From the NCBI GenBank assembly GCA_963789885.1, contig CAWBNB010000047.1, positions 62,001 through 126,000 on the forward strand: a stretch of 64,000 bases of DNA. The letters are read 5' to 3'. The notes beneath the pieces were generated by a model. The model made no database searches. It saw nothing but the letters and a program-made list of their open reading frames with translations, and was not told where the DNA came from. Of the stretch, positions 23,685 to 30,977 are shown one piece after another. The position numbers were made by a program, and so were the translations under genes. Within the stretch, counting starts at the first letter, position 1, and each line of letters begins with the position of its first letter. This DNA comes from DATEDA01 sp963789885. Lineage in GTDB: Bacteria; Pseudomonadota; Gammaproteobacteria; Burkholderiales; SG8-39.

Positions 23685-25907
23685 TCAGAACCTGTAGGTG
23701 AACGTGAGAAGCGCGGTGCGAAAGATGCCCGGCACCGAGCGTCCGCGGTCCGACGGGATCACCTGGGCGAAGCTCGTGTTGTTCGTCAGGTTGAGGAGAT
23801 TGAGGCGGATGTCGTACTTCGGCTGGTGGAACGCGACGGTCGCGTCCCAGCGGGTGTAGTCGCCGACCGAGACCGTGTTCGTGTTGTTGGCGTAGCGGTT
23901 CGACAGGTAGACGAGGCCGGTGCCCGCCTCCCACTCGGCGGTGAAGTTGTACGTCGTCCAGAGCGTTGCGCTGTTGCGCGGCGTGTTCGCCGGAACTTTC
24001 CCCTGCGTTGCGTCGAATGTCGACGCCTTGACGATCTCGCCATCGAGGAACGTGTAGCCGGCGAGGATCTGCCAGTTGCGCGTCAGACGCCCCGTGGCAG
24101 CGGCCTCGAAGCCACGCACGCGCACCTCGCCCACGAGCTCGTACACCCCGGTGGAGATCTGCGTGCGCGCATTGTTCTTCTCGATCTGAAAGAGGGCGGA
24201 GGTCAGCAGCAGATTGCCGTCCATCACCGACCATTTCCCGCCGACCTCGTACTGCTGGCTCGTTTCCGGGTCGAGCTGCTGCTGACCGTTGGTGAGCGCC
24301 AGCGTTTCCAGGGACGGATTGAACGAGGTGCCGTACGACAGGTAGTACGACTGCGCATTCGTCGGCTCGTAGAGAAGCCCCGCGCGGACGCTCGTATAGT
24401 CGACCGTCTGGCTCGCCGACGACGGCAGGTTCAGGGAGTTCGAGATGTTCGCCTTGTAGGTGTCGTAGCGCAGCCCTGCGACGAGCTTCCACCGCTCGGC
24501 GAGCTGCATCGTGTCGCTGACGTAGGGCGCAATCGTCGTGGCGCTCGCGTTCGTCAGGTTGCCGGTGATCGACGTCGCGGTCGCCGGCGCAGCGATTTCC
24601 GGCGGATTCGTGAGCGAGACGAAGGGCAGGGCGCGCGCGTAGCCCTGGTTCCGGTAACTGTCCCACCCGATCTCGAGCCCGGCGAGCAGATTGTGGCGGA
24701 CCGAGCCTGTGTAGAACTCGGTGAGCAGATCGGTCTGGTTGTAGAGGGACTCGTCGACGATGGTCCGGTCGTGGCTGCCGAGCTGGACGAAGAGCTGCGA
24801 GAGCGGCAGGTTGGTGTTGTTGCTGAGGTTCGTTGCGGCGAACGGGGTATAGATGCCGCCGGCAACGGTCCCGACGCTGTTCGGGCCCGATTCCCTGGCA
24901 TCGATCTTGTAGTAGACGTACTGCGTCTGGTTTCGCAGCGTCGTGGTGTCGGAGACCTTGTGGTTGATCGTCGCGGCCACCTGGTCGACGTCCTGGATCG
25001 TCCGGTCGTCGGTCAGGCCGTAGAAGTTCTTCCTGTCCACCTGGGCCGGGCGGCCGTTCACCGGCGGCAAGCCGTAGTCGGGCATGTCGTCGTTGTGCAG
25101 GAGGAGGGCCGACAGCGTGACCGCGGTCGGCGTGCCGATGCCGAAGCGGATCGACGGCGCAATCCCGTAGTCCTTGTACTCCATCACGTCGCGCGTCGAG
25201 TGGACGTTCTGTCCCATCGCCGCGATGCGGTACGCCGCGGTGTCGGAGATCGGCTGGTTCACGTCCACGGTGGCGCGGAGCGACGGCTGCGTGCCGCCGG
25301 TGACCGAGACCTCGTTGAAGGGCGTGAGCGACGGCGTCTTGGTGACCTGGTTGATCACGCCACCGGTCGAGCCGCGGCCGAACAGCATCGACGACGGCCC
25401 CTTCAGCACCTCCACCGAATCGAGCGCGAACACGTCGCGGTAGTACTGGCCGCGGTCGCGCATCCCGTCGAGGTAGATGTCGGTGCGGGCCGAGAACCCG
25501 CGCAGGTTGATGTTGTTGCCGATCGTCCCGCCCTCGGCGGCGCCGAACGTGATGCCGGGCACGTTGCGCAACGCATCGGCGAGGCTGGTCGCGCCCTGGG
25601 ATTCCATGACCGCGCGGTTGATCACGTTTATCGTTTGCGGAATGTCGAGGACCGGCGTCGGCGTCTTGCCGCCGCCGATCGTGGAGACCGGAGCGTTGAA
25701 GTCATCGCCGGGAGAGGTGACCTTCACTTCCGGGAGCGTCGTCTCGGCCTGCTCCGGGACGGGTGTCGGAGCCTGTGCAAATGCCGCAACCGGCGCGAGC
25801 GCCATGCACGTCAGCATCGTCCCTAGCGGGTTCCCGGCCGAGCGCGCTGCGCTGCCTACGCCGGCGAGGATCCTCGCGATCGGCCTCAATTCGAACTTGC
25901 GGTTCAT
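23685..25907 (-). CDS. TonB-dependent siderophore receptor (Fiu-like)
   Basis: This 740-residue outer-membrane receptor has a signal peptide ending near PVAAFAQA. The TonB box region ETTLPEVKVTS and a plug domain with IPQTINVINRAVMESQGA, NVPGITFGAAEGG and VEVLKGPSSMLFGRGSTGG follow. The C-terminal beta-barrel ends in TFTYRF, with the terminal Phe needed for outer-membrane insertion. It resembles Fiu/FhuE-type catecholate or hydroxamate receptors. With TonB-ExbBD encoded just upstream and PiuC downstream, ferric siderophore import is the likely job. The exact siderophore is not predictable. Confidence 0.92.
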   Translation of the reverse strand: MNRKFELRPIARILAGVGSAARSAGNPLGTMLTCMALAPVAAFAQAPTPVPEQAETTLPEVKVTSPGDDFNAPVSTIGGGKTPTPVLDIPQTINVINRAVMESQGATSLADALRNVPGITFGAAEGGTIGNNINLRGFSARTDIYLDGMRDRGQYYRDVFALDSVEVLKGPSSMLFGRGSTGGVINQVTKTPSLTPFNEVSVTGGTQPSLRATVDVNQPISDTAAYRIAAMGQNVHSTRDVMEYKDYGIAPSIRFGIGTPTAVTLSALLLHNDDMPDYGLPPVNGRPAQVDRKNFYGLTDDRTIQDVDQVAATINHKVSDTTTLRNQTQYVYYKIDARESGPNSVGTVAGGIYTPFAATNLSNNTNLPLSQLFVQLGSHDRTIVDESLYNQTDLLTEFYTGSVRHNLLAGLEIGWDSYRNQGYARALPFVSLTNPPEIAAPATATSITGNLTNASATTIAPYVSDTMQLAERWKLVAGLRYDTYKANISNSLNLPSSASQTVDYTSVRAGLLYEPTNAQSYYLSYGTSFNPSLETLALTNGQQQLDPETSQQYEVGGKWSVMDGNLLLTSALFQIEKNNARTQISTGVYELVGEVRVRGFEAAATGRLTRNWQILAGYTFLDGEIVKASTFDATQGKVPANTPRNSATLWTTYNFTAEWEAGTGLVYLSNRYANNTNTVSVGDYTRWDATVAFHQPKYDIRLNLLNLTNNTSFAQVIPSDRGRSVPGIFRTALLTFTYRF

Positions 25908-26019
25908 CCAGCCTCCCCAGGTGGTTCTTCACGACGAGGTTTGGCTGGCTACCAGCGGGATGCTGGATCACTGGCTCACGATCGAAATTCATGTGTGCGG
26001 CTGATATCGGTGCGCTCGT

Positions 26020-26451
26020 TCAGTGCAGCTTGCCGACGTCCGGATCGGAGACGAAGCCGATCCGCGTGAGGCCGGCGGAGGCCGAGTCGGCGAGCACCTC
26101 GGCGACCCAGCGATAGCGGGCCGCCTGATCGGCACGGATGTGCACCTCCGGCTGCGGCTGCTGGCGGCCCGCCGCGGCGAGCCGCTCGCGCAGCACCTTG
26201 CGGTCCACCGGCTCGCCGTTCCAGAAGAGCGTGCCGCCGTCGTTGATGGCGAGCTGGATGTTCTCGGGCTTCGTCAGGTTCGGCGTGCTGACTGCCTTGG
26301 GCAGGTCGATCTTCACCGCGTGCGTGAGAAGCGGCGCGGTGATGATGAAGATCACGAGCAGCACCAGCATCACGTCGATGAGCGGGATCATGTTGATCTC
26401 CGCCATCGGGCGGGCGCTGCCGGCGCCGGAGTCGAAGGTCCCGAAGGCCAT
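26020..26451 (-). CDS. exbD: ExbD, TonB energy-transducing subunit
   Basis: This 143-residue protein has the family N-terminal motif AEINMIPLIDVMLVLLVIFI, containing the single membrane helix and the proton-carrying Asp. The periplasmic domain ends SDPDVGKLH. ExbD works with ExbB to harness the proton gradient for TonB. It begins one base after the exbB stop and is translated from the same mRNA as tonB and exbB. Confidence 0.92.
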   Translation of the reverse strand: MAFGTFDSGAGSARPMAEINMIPLIDVMLVLLVIFIITAPLLTHAVKIDLPKAVSTPNLTKPENIQLAINDGGTLFWNGEPVDRKVLRERLAAAGRQQPQPEVHIRADQAARYRWVAEVLADSASAGLTRIGFVSDPDVGKLH

Positions 26452-27204
26452 CTACGCAGCCCCCTTGACGATCCCGCGCGGGCCCGTGCCGCGCGCGCCG
26501 CTCGCGACGTCGGTCTCGCTGAAATGGGCGCCGGTCGTGAGGAAGGCGAACACGTCGTGCGCGAACGCGTCGAGCTGGGCGAGCACCATCCGGTTCGACC
26601 GCACGAGCGCGTTGTACGCGAGGACCGCCGGAATGGCGACCGCCAGCCCGAGCGCGGTCATGATCAGCGCTTCGCCGACCGGACCGGCGATGCGGTCGAG
26701 TGTGCCCTGGCCGGCGAGCCCGATCGCGACCAGCGCGTGATAGACGCCCCATACCGTGCCGAAGAGACCCACGAACGGCGCGGTGCTGCCGACCGAGGCG
26801 AGAACCGTCAGTCCGGACTCGAGCTTCGCGGTCTCCTCGTCGATCACCCGCCGGATCGAGCGCGTGAGGAAGTCGGCGCCGCTCCCGGCCTCGTTGAGCC
26901 TGTCCAGGCCGTGGCGCGCGTGGTGCCGCGACGACACGATCGCGTGATACGCGAGATGCGAGAACGGATCGTTGGGATGGTGCTGCTCGAGGTAGCGCTC
27001 GACCGCAGCGAGCGACGGCGAGTTCCAGAAGAGCGCGAGGAAGCGGGTACTGCGGCGCCTGCGGGCGAGTGTCTCGATGCCCTTGGTGACGATCAGGTAC
27101 CACGTCGCGATCGACATCACCAGCATGATCGCGAGGATCGCCTTGCCGACCGAGTCGGTCTGGGCAAGGAAGTGCGAGAAGCCGAGCGAAGCAGCCTGTT
27201 CCAT
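26452..27204 (-). CDS. exbB: ExbB, TonB energy-transducing subunit
   Basis: This 250-residue protein has three membrane helices. The first is AILAIMLVMSIATWYLIVTK, and the second and third lie around GSTAPFVGLFGTVWGVYHAL and EALIMTALGLAVAIPAVLAY. The latter two motifs are the MotA/TolQ/ExbB channel signature. It forms the pentameric proton channel around ExbD. It starts six bases after the tonB stop in the iron operon. Confidence 0.92.
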   Translation of the reverse strand: MEQAASLGFSHFLAQTDSVGKAILAIMLVMSIATWYLIVTKGIETLARRRRSTRFLALFWNSPSLAAVERYLEQHHPNDPFSHLAYHAIVSSRHHARHGLDRLNEAGSGADFLTRSIRRVIDEETAKLESGLTVLASVGSTAPFVGLFGTVWGVYHALVAIGLAGQGTLDRIAGPVGEALIMTALGLAVAIPAVLAYNALVRSNRMVLAQLDAFAHDVFAFLTTGAHFSETDVASGARGTGPRGIVKGAA

Positions 27205-27210
27205 CTCGAG

Positions 27211-27903
27211 TCAGCCTTCCAACCGGAATGAAATCGGGACCAGCACCCAGGTGGCGACCGGGCGGTCGCCCTGCCGCGCGGGCACGAACTTCCAGCGCCG
27301 TACCGTTTCGAGGGCGGTGGCGTCGAGACGCGGCGAGCCGCTCGAGGTGCGTACCTCGACCTGCTCCGGCTGGCCGTCGGCGGTCACGAGCACGCGGAGC
27401 ACGACCCGGCCCTGCTCGCCGAGCCGCCGCGCGATCGGCGGATATGTCGGCGGCGGGTTGCGCAGGTAGTCGGCGTTGAAGTTCGGCGGGACGATCGGCG
27501 GCGCCGGCGCGACGCTCGGCGCGGGCGGTGCTACCGGAACCGCCGGGGCGGCTTCCTCGACCGGCTTCGGCGGCTCGGGCGGTGGCGCGGGCGCGACGAT
27601 CGGCGAGGGCGCCTCCGCCGGCGCGACGATGAGCGGTGCGACCGGCTTCTTCTTCACCGGCTCGAGCTTCGGCTTGGGCGGCTCGATCTTCGGCTTCTCA
27701 ACGTCGGGCTTCGGCGTGATCAGGCTCACCATGATCGGCGCCGCGGACGAGAGCGCCTCGCGCACCGGCGCGTACTGCAGCAGCGCAACCAGCGCGGCGA
27801 GGTGCAACGCGATCACGCCGATCAGGCTGGACGCCTTCGTGCGCAGCCGCTGCCACCGCGTGGTGGACGGGTCCTCTGGGAAATAGGGCGAGCGGGCGAG
27901 CAT
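27211..27903 (-). CDS. tonB: TonB
   Basis: This 230-residue protein has one N-terminal membrane anchor (about residues 28-44, SLIGVIALHLAALVALLQ). A long Pro/Lys/Glu-rich spacer follows (IEPPKPKLEPVKKKPVAP and further Pro-Ala repeats) to span the periplasm. The C-terminal TonB domain has NPPPTYPPIARRLGEQGRVV and ETVRRWKFVPARQG. It transmits energy from ExbBD to the outer-membrane receptor encoded downstream. Length and domain order are typical. Confidence 0.92.
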   Translation of the reverse strand: MLARSPYFPEDPSTTRWQRLRTKASSLIGVIALHLAALVALLQYAPVREALSSAAPIMVSLITPKPDVEKPKIEPPKPKLEPVKKKPVAPLIVAPAEAPSPIVAPAPPPEPPKPVEEAAPAVPVAPPAPSVAPAPPIVPPNFNADYLRNPPPTYPPIARRLGEQGRVVLRVLVTADGQPEQVEVRTSSGSPRLDATALETVRRWKFVPARQGDRPVATWVLVPISFRLEG

Positions 27904-27948
27904 CGGGGGCGGGGACTGCGAGCGGGCGGTCGGGGCGGGCGCCTTGCT

Positions 27949-28188
27949 TCAGTGGACGTCCCGACGGAGACGCGGCGGCTGCGCGGCGGAGCGCCACTCG
28001 TCGCACATCCCGGCGCACAGGTCGCGGATCGTCGCGTCCACCTGGGGGTGTGCGGCGAGACATTCGAGGTGGGCCGCGACGCACGCGGCGATGCGCGGGC
28101 ACTGCGTCCGGCGGTACGCGGTCATCAGGTAGAGGACCGCGCCTAGCACGGTCTCCGCACGGCCAGGTTGGGGCTCCGGGATTGGCAT
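27949..28188 (-). CDS. Small Cys-containing protein of the iron operon, function unknown
   Basis: I cannot name this 79-residue protein. It is a soluble, helical-looking protein with LYLMTAYRRTQCPRIAACVA, AHLECLAAHPQ and IRDLCAGMCDEWR, giving five cysteines. There is no signal peptide or membrane helix. It lies between hemP and tonB in the same orientation, with 71 bases before hemP's stop and 45 bases to the tonB start, so it is almost certainly part of the Fur-controlled unit. A cytoplasmic haem or iron accessory role is only an inference from position. Confidence 0.6.
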   Translation of the reverse strand: MPIPEPQPGRAETVLGAVLYLMTAYRRTQCPRIAACVAAHLECLAAHPQVDATIRDLCAGMCDEWRSAAQPPRLRRDVH

Positions 28189-28259
28189 CCGGTCCTTGCT
28201 CCTCGATCTCGGGCTGGCTCGGCCTGGCTCGCGGTAGGGCGCCGTCGAGCGGCGCCGGG

Positions 28260-28451
28260 TCAGGCGGTCAGAATCAGTTTTCCGTTCTGCGTGACGCGCA
28301 GCCGGTACTCGCGTCCCTGATGCTCGATGAGAAGCTCGACGCCGCCCCTCAGCAGCTCCTCGCTCCGGATTCGCCGCGGCCCGCCGGAGGCCGGCGCCGA
28401 GTCACCCGGCGCCGGAGCCGCGTGGTCAGGTGCAGGAGGCCGGTTCTGCAT
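28260..28451 (-). CDS. hemP: Hemin uptake protein HemP
   Basis: This 63-residue protein has the HemP core SEELLRGGVELLIEHQGREY followed by RLRVTQNGKLILT, which is the entire conserved domain. The first 28 residues are a Pro/Ala-rich extension. HemP is a small iron-responsive protein at the head of haem or siderophore uptake operons; in Burkholderia it activates transcription of the haem receptor gene. I chose the ATG at 28451; a GTG at 28457 is in frame. The predicted transcription start lies within a few bases of either, so the message may be leaderless. Confidence 0.85.
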   Translation of the reverse strand: MQNRPPAPDHAAPAPGDSAPASGGPRRIRSEELLRGGVELLIEHQGREYRLRVTQNGKLILTA

Positions 28452-28459
28452 GGTCACGA

Positions 28460-28488
28460 ACGATAACGATTCTCATTTTTCAAGTCAA
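28460..28488 (-). promoter_or_regulatory. hemP/iron operon promoter with overlapping Fur box
   Basis: On the reverse strand TTGACT (28483-28488) and TATCGT (28460-28465) are spaced by 17 bases. The stretch GATAACGATTCTCATTTTT (28462-28480, forward) matches the 19-bp Fur consensus GATAATGATAATCATTATC at 14 positions and covers the -10 and spacer. This is the classic layout for Fur-Fe2+ repression of an iron-uptake operon. Confidence 0.78.
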
Positions 28489-28562
28489 GGACATTGGAAC
28501 GAGAAAAAGTTCATGTTCTCAAGGCGCTAAAAATAGTGGGTACTGACAGACAGTCGATATTC

Positions 28563-28604
28563 TTGCAATCTGTAGTTATTTGAGTGAGAATCGATCCCAT
28601 TCAT
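28563..28604 (+). promoter_or_regulatory. bfd promoter with a weaker Fur-like palindrome
   Basis: TTGCAA (28563-28568) and GAGAAT (28586-28591) are 17 bases apart, placing transcription start about 20 bases before bfd. A GAGAAT...ATTC imperfect inverted repeat overlaps the -10. It agrees with the Fur consensus at only about half its positions, so Fur control here is a tentative call. Confidence 0.42.
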
Positions 28605-28618
28605 AGCAGGGACCGAGC

Positions 28619-28807
28619 ATGTACGTCTGCATCTGCAACGCAGTGACCGACCGTGAGATCCGGCAGTGCGTTTCGCTTGGCGCTGACACGTTCGAGCAGG
28701 TCCGCGACTGCCTTGGCGTGGCGACGTGCTGCGGTCGCTGTGAGCCGGTCGCGCGCGAGATCCTGGTCGAGCACGACACCTGCGCCGGCGCGGCCGTCGC
28801 AGCCTGA
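28619..28807 (+). CDS. bfd: Bacterioferritin-associated ferredoxin
   Basis: This 62-residue protein has the four Bfd [2Fe-2S] cysteines in the pattern MYVCICNAVTDREIRQ (C-x-C) and VATCCGRCEPVAREIL (C-x2-C). Bfd reduces the haem of bacterioferritin to release stored iron. It is encoded 145 bases before bfr in the same direction. It diverges from the iron-uptake operon across a shared Fur-controlled gap, so mobilisation and uptake are probably induced together. Confidence 0.93.
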   Translation: MYVCICNAVTDREIRQCVSLGADTFEQVRDCLGVATCCGRCEPVAREILVEHDTCAGAAVAA

Positions 28808-28951
28808 CGCCGGCTCGGCCGACTCCCCGTCCCCCCAGTCCCTCCGGGCGCGGCACGTGCTATCGTCGCCGCGGTTCCCGCGACGTCACGGCCTGCGTGA
28901 GACGTGCTCCATGCGTCCCGGCCGCGGCGCCCGCCGACGGCCGGAGGCGCG

Positions 28952-29419
28952 ATGAAAGGCGACAGGAAAGTCCTCGATTTCCTCAACAAGGTCCTCAAGA
29001 ACGAGCTCACCGCGATCAACCAGTACTTCCTGCACGCCAAGATGTTCGAGCAGTGGGGCTACAAGAAGCTCTACGAGCACGAGCACAAGGAGTCGATCGA
29101 CGAGATGAAGCACGCCGACCGGCTGATCGCGCGGATCCTGTTCCTCGACGGGCTGCCCAACCTGCAGGACCTCGGCAAGCTCTTCGTCGGCGAGAACGTG
29201 CCCGAGGCGCTCGCCTGCGACCTCAAGGCCGAGCATCACGCGCACCCGCTCCTCAAGGAGGCGATCGCGCACTGCGAGACCGTCGGCGACTACATCTCCC
29301 GCGAACTCTTCGAGGACATCATGGAGAGCGAGGAGGACCATATCGACTGGCTTGAAACCCAGCTCGATCTCGTCAAGGAAGTCGGGCTGCAGAACTATCT
29401 GCAGTCGCAGATGAGCTGA
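28952..29419 (+). CDS. bfr: Bacterioferritin
   Basis: This 155-residue iron-storage protein forms a 24-subunit shell. The di-iron ligands E18, E51 and H54 are at their usual positions, with E94-, E127- and H130-type residues in the second half (EDIMESEEDHIDWLE). M52 in DEMKHADRL is the axial haem ligand, which marks this as a haem-binding Bfr rather than a ferritin. The start follows CGGAGGCG. It pairs functionally with bfd just upstream. Confidence 0.93.
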   Translation: MKGDRKVLDFLNKVLKNELTAINQYFLHAKMFEQWGYKKLYEHEHKESIDEMKHADRLIARILFLDGLPNLQDLGKLFVGENVPEALACDLKAEHHAHPLLKEAIAHCETVGDYISRELFEDIMESEEDHIDWLETQLDLVKEVGLQNYLQSQMS

Positions 29420-29465
29420 TCCGGGGGACCAACAAGGGGGCGTGCCTCGGCAACGGACCACGCGC

Positions 29466-30971
29466 ATGGCGCGCATCGCAGTCGGCGGCTTCCAGCACGA
29501 GACCAACACCTTCGCCCCCAGCAAGGCTGACTACGAGGCGTTCGAGAAGGGCGGCGGCTGGCCGGGCGCGTCGTTCGGCGACGCCATCGCGCCCGCGGTC
29601 GACGGTGCGAACATCCCGGCCGCGGGTGCGATCCGGGAGCTCGGCGCGCTCGGCCATCGGTGCGTCGGCCTCGCCTGGGCGGCCGCGAACCCCTCGGCGC
29701 ACGTCACGCGCGACGCGTACGAGCGGATTGCGGGCGAGATCGTCCGCCGGATCGACGCGGAAGGCCCCTTCGACGCCGTCTACCTCGATCTTCACGGCGC
29801 GATGGTGACCGAGCACCTCGACGACGGCGAGGGCGAGCTGCTCGGGCGGGTGCGGCGGGTGGTCGGCGACCGCGTGCCGGTGGTCGCGAGCCTCGATCTC
29901 CACGCGAACGTGACGCGGGCGATGGTCGCGCGCGGCGACGGGCTCGTCGCGTATCGGACGTACCCGCACGTCGACATGGCCGAGACCGGCGCGCGCGCGG
30001 CACGGTTCCTCGATGCGACGCTACGCAGCGGGCGTGCGTTCGCGAAGAGCCATGCCGCCCTCGACTATCTCACCGGGATCCCGTCGCAGTGCACGTTCAT
30101 GGCGCCGGCAAAGGGGCTGTACGAGACGCTCGCCGGGCTCGAAGGGAAGCACGGCGTCTCGCTGTCGTTCACGCCCGGCTTCCCCATGGCGGACATACCC
30201 GAGTGCGGCATGGCGGCGTTCGGCTACGGCGCCGACGAGGCTGCCGTGCGGACGGCGACGCGTGCGCTGCACGGCGCGATCGCCGATGCCGAACGGGAAT
30301 TCGCCCTCGAGCTGCACGAACCCGACGCGGCGGTGATGCGGGCCACGCAGCGCGGCGAACCCGGCCGGCCGGTGGTGCTCGCGGACACCCAGGACAACCC
30401 CGGAGCGGGCGGCAACGGCGACACGACCGGGCTGCTCGACGCGTTGATCCGCCATCGGCCCGAAGCGGCCGTGCTCGGCCTGCTGATCGACCCGCTCTCG
30501 GCGGCGCGCGCGCACGAGGTGGGGGTCGGCGGCACCGCGCGGTTCGCGCTCGGCGCGATCTCCGGCGTGCCCGGGCATCAGCCGCTCGCAGGCGAGTTCA
30601 CGGTCGAAGCGCTCGGCGACGGGCGGTTCACGTGCACCGGTCCGATGTTCAACGGCTTCCGGATGAAGCTCGGGCGGATGGCGGCGCTGCGGAGCCGCGC
30701 GGCGCCCGGCGTGCGCGTCGTGCTCGCTTCCGTGAAGTGCCAGGCCGCCGACCAGGAGATGTTCCGCCACGTCGGCGTCGAGCCGCGGCGCGAGCGGATC
30801 GTCGCGCTCAAGAGCTCGGTGCATTTTCGCGCCGACTTCCAGCCGATCGCGCGCGAGGTGCTGGTGGTGCGCGCACCGGGTCCGGCGCTCGCCGATCCGG
30901 CCGAATTCCGATGGACGCGCCTGCGGCACGGCGTGCGGCTGCGGCCCCTCGGTCCCGCCTTCGCCGGTTGA
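29466..30971 (+). CDS. mlrC: M81 family metallopeptidase (MlrC-like), first copy
   Basis: This 501-residue protein belongs to the microcystinase C (MlrC) family. The opening ARIAVGGFQHETNTFAPS is diagnostic. LDLHGAMVTEHLDDGEGELL, SLDLHANVTRAMVARG and YRTYPHVDMAETGARA carry the conserved Asp/His/Glu residues of the zinc site. MlrC cleaves linearised microcystin peptides, but most homologues in soil and water betaproteobacteria have unknown peptide substrates. An in-frame GTG at 29442 is an alternative start. It is followed six bases later by a second copy. Confidence 0.85.
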   Translation: MARIAVGGFQHETNTFAPSKADYEAFEKGGGWPGASFGDAIAPAVDGANIPAAGAIRELGALGHRCVGLAWAAANPSAHVTRDAYERIAGEIVRRIDAEGPFDAVYLDLHGAMVTEHLDDGEGELLGRVRRVVGDRVPVVASLDLHANVTRAMVARGDGLVAYRTYPHVDMAETGARAARFLDATLRSGRAFAKSHAALDYLTGIPSQCTFMAPAKGLYETLAGLEGKHGVSLSFTPGFPMADIPECGMAAFGYGADEAAVRTATRALHGAIADAEREFALELHEPDAAVMRATQRGEPGRPVVLADTQDNPGAGGNGDTTGLLDALIRHRPEAAVLGLLIDPLSAARAHEVGVGGTARFALGAISGVPGHQPLAGEFTVEALGDGRFTCTGPMFNGFRMKLGRMAALRSRAAPGVRVVLASVKCQAADQEMFRHVGVEPRRERIVALKSSVHFRADFQPIAREVLVVRAPGPALADPAEFRWTRLRHGVRLRPLGPAFAG

Positions 30972-30977
30972 GCGCGA

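Noticed and set aside
25908..26019. Fur box directly upstream of the TonB-dependent receptor gene
   Set aside because: The 112-base gap has no stretch close to the Fur consensus. The receptor is more likely read from the hemP promoter.
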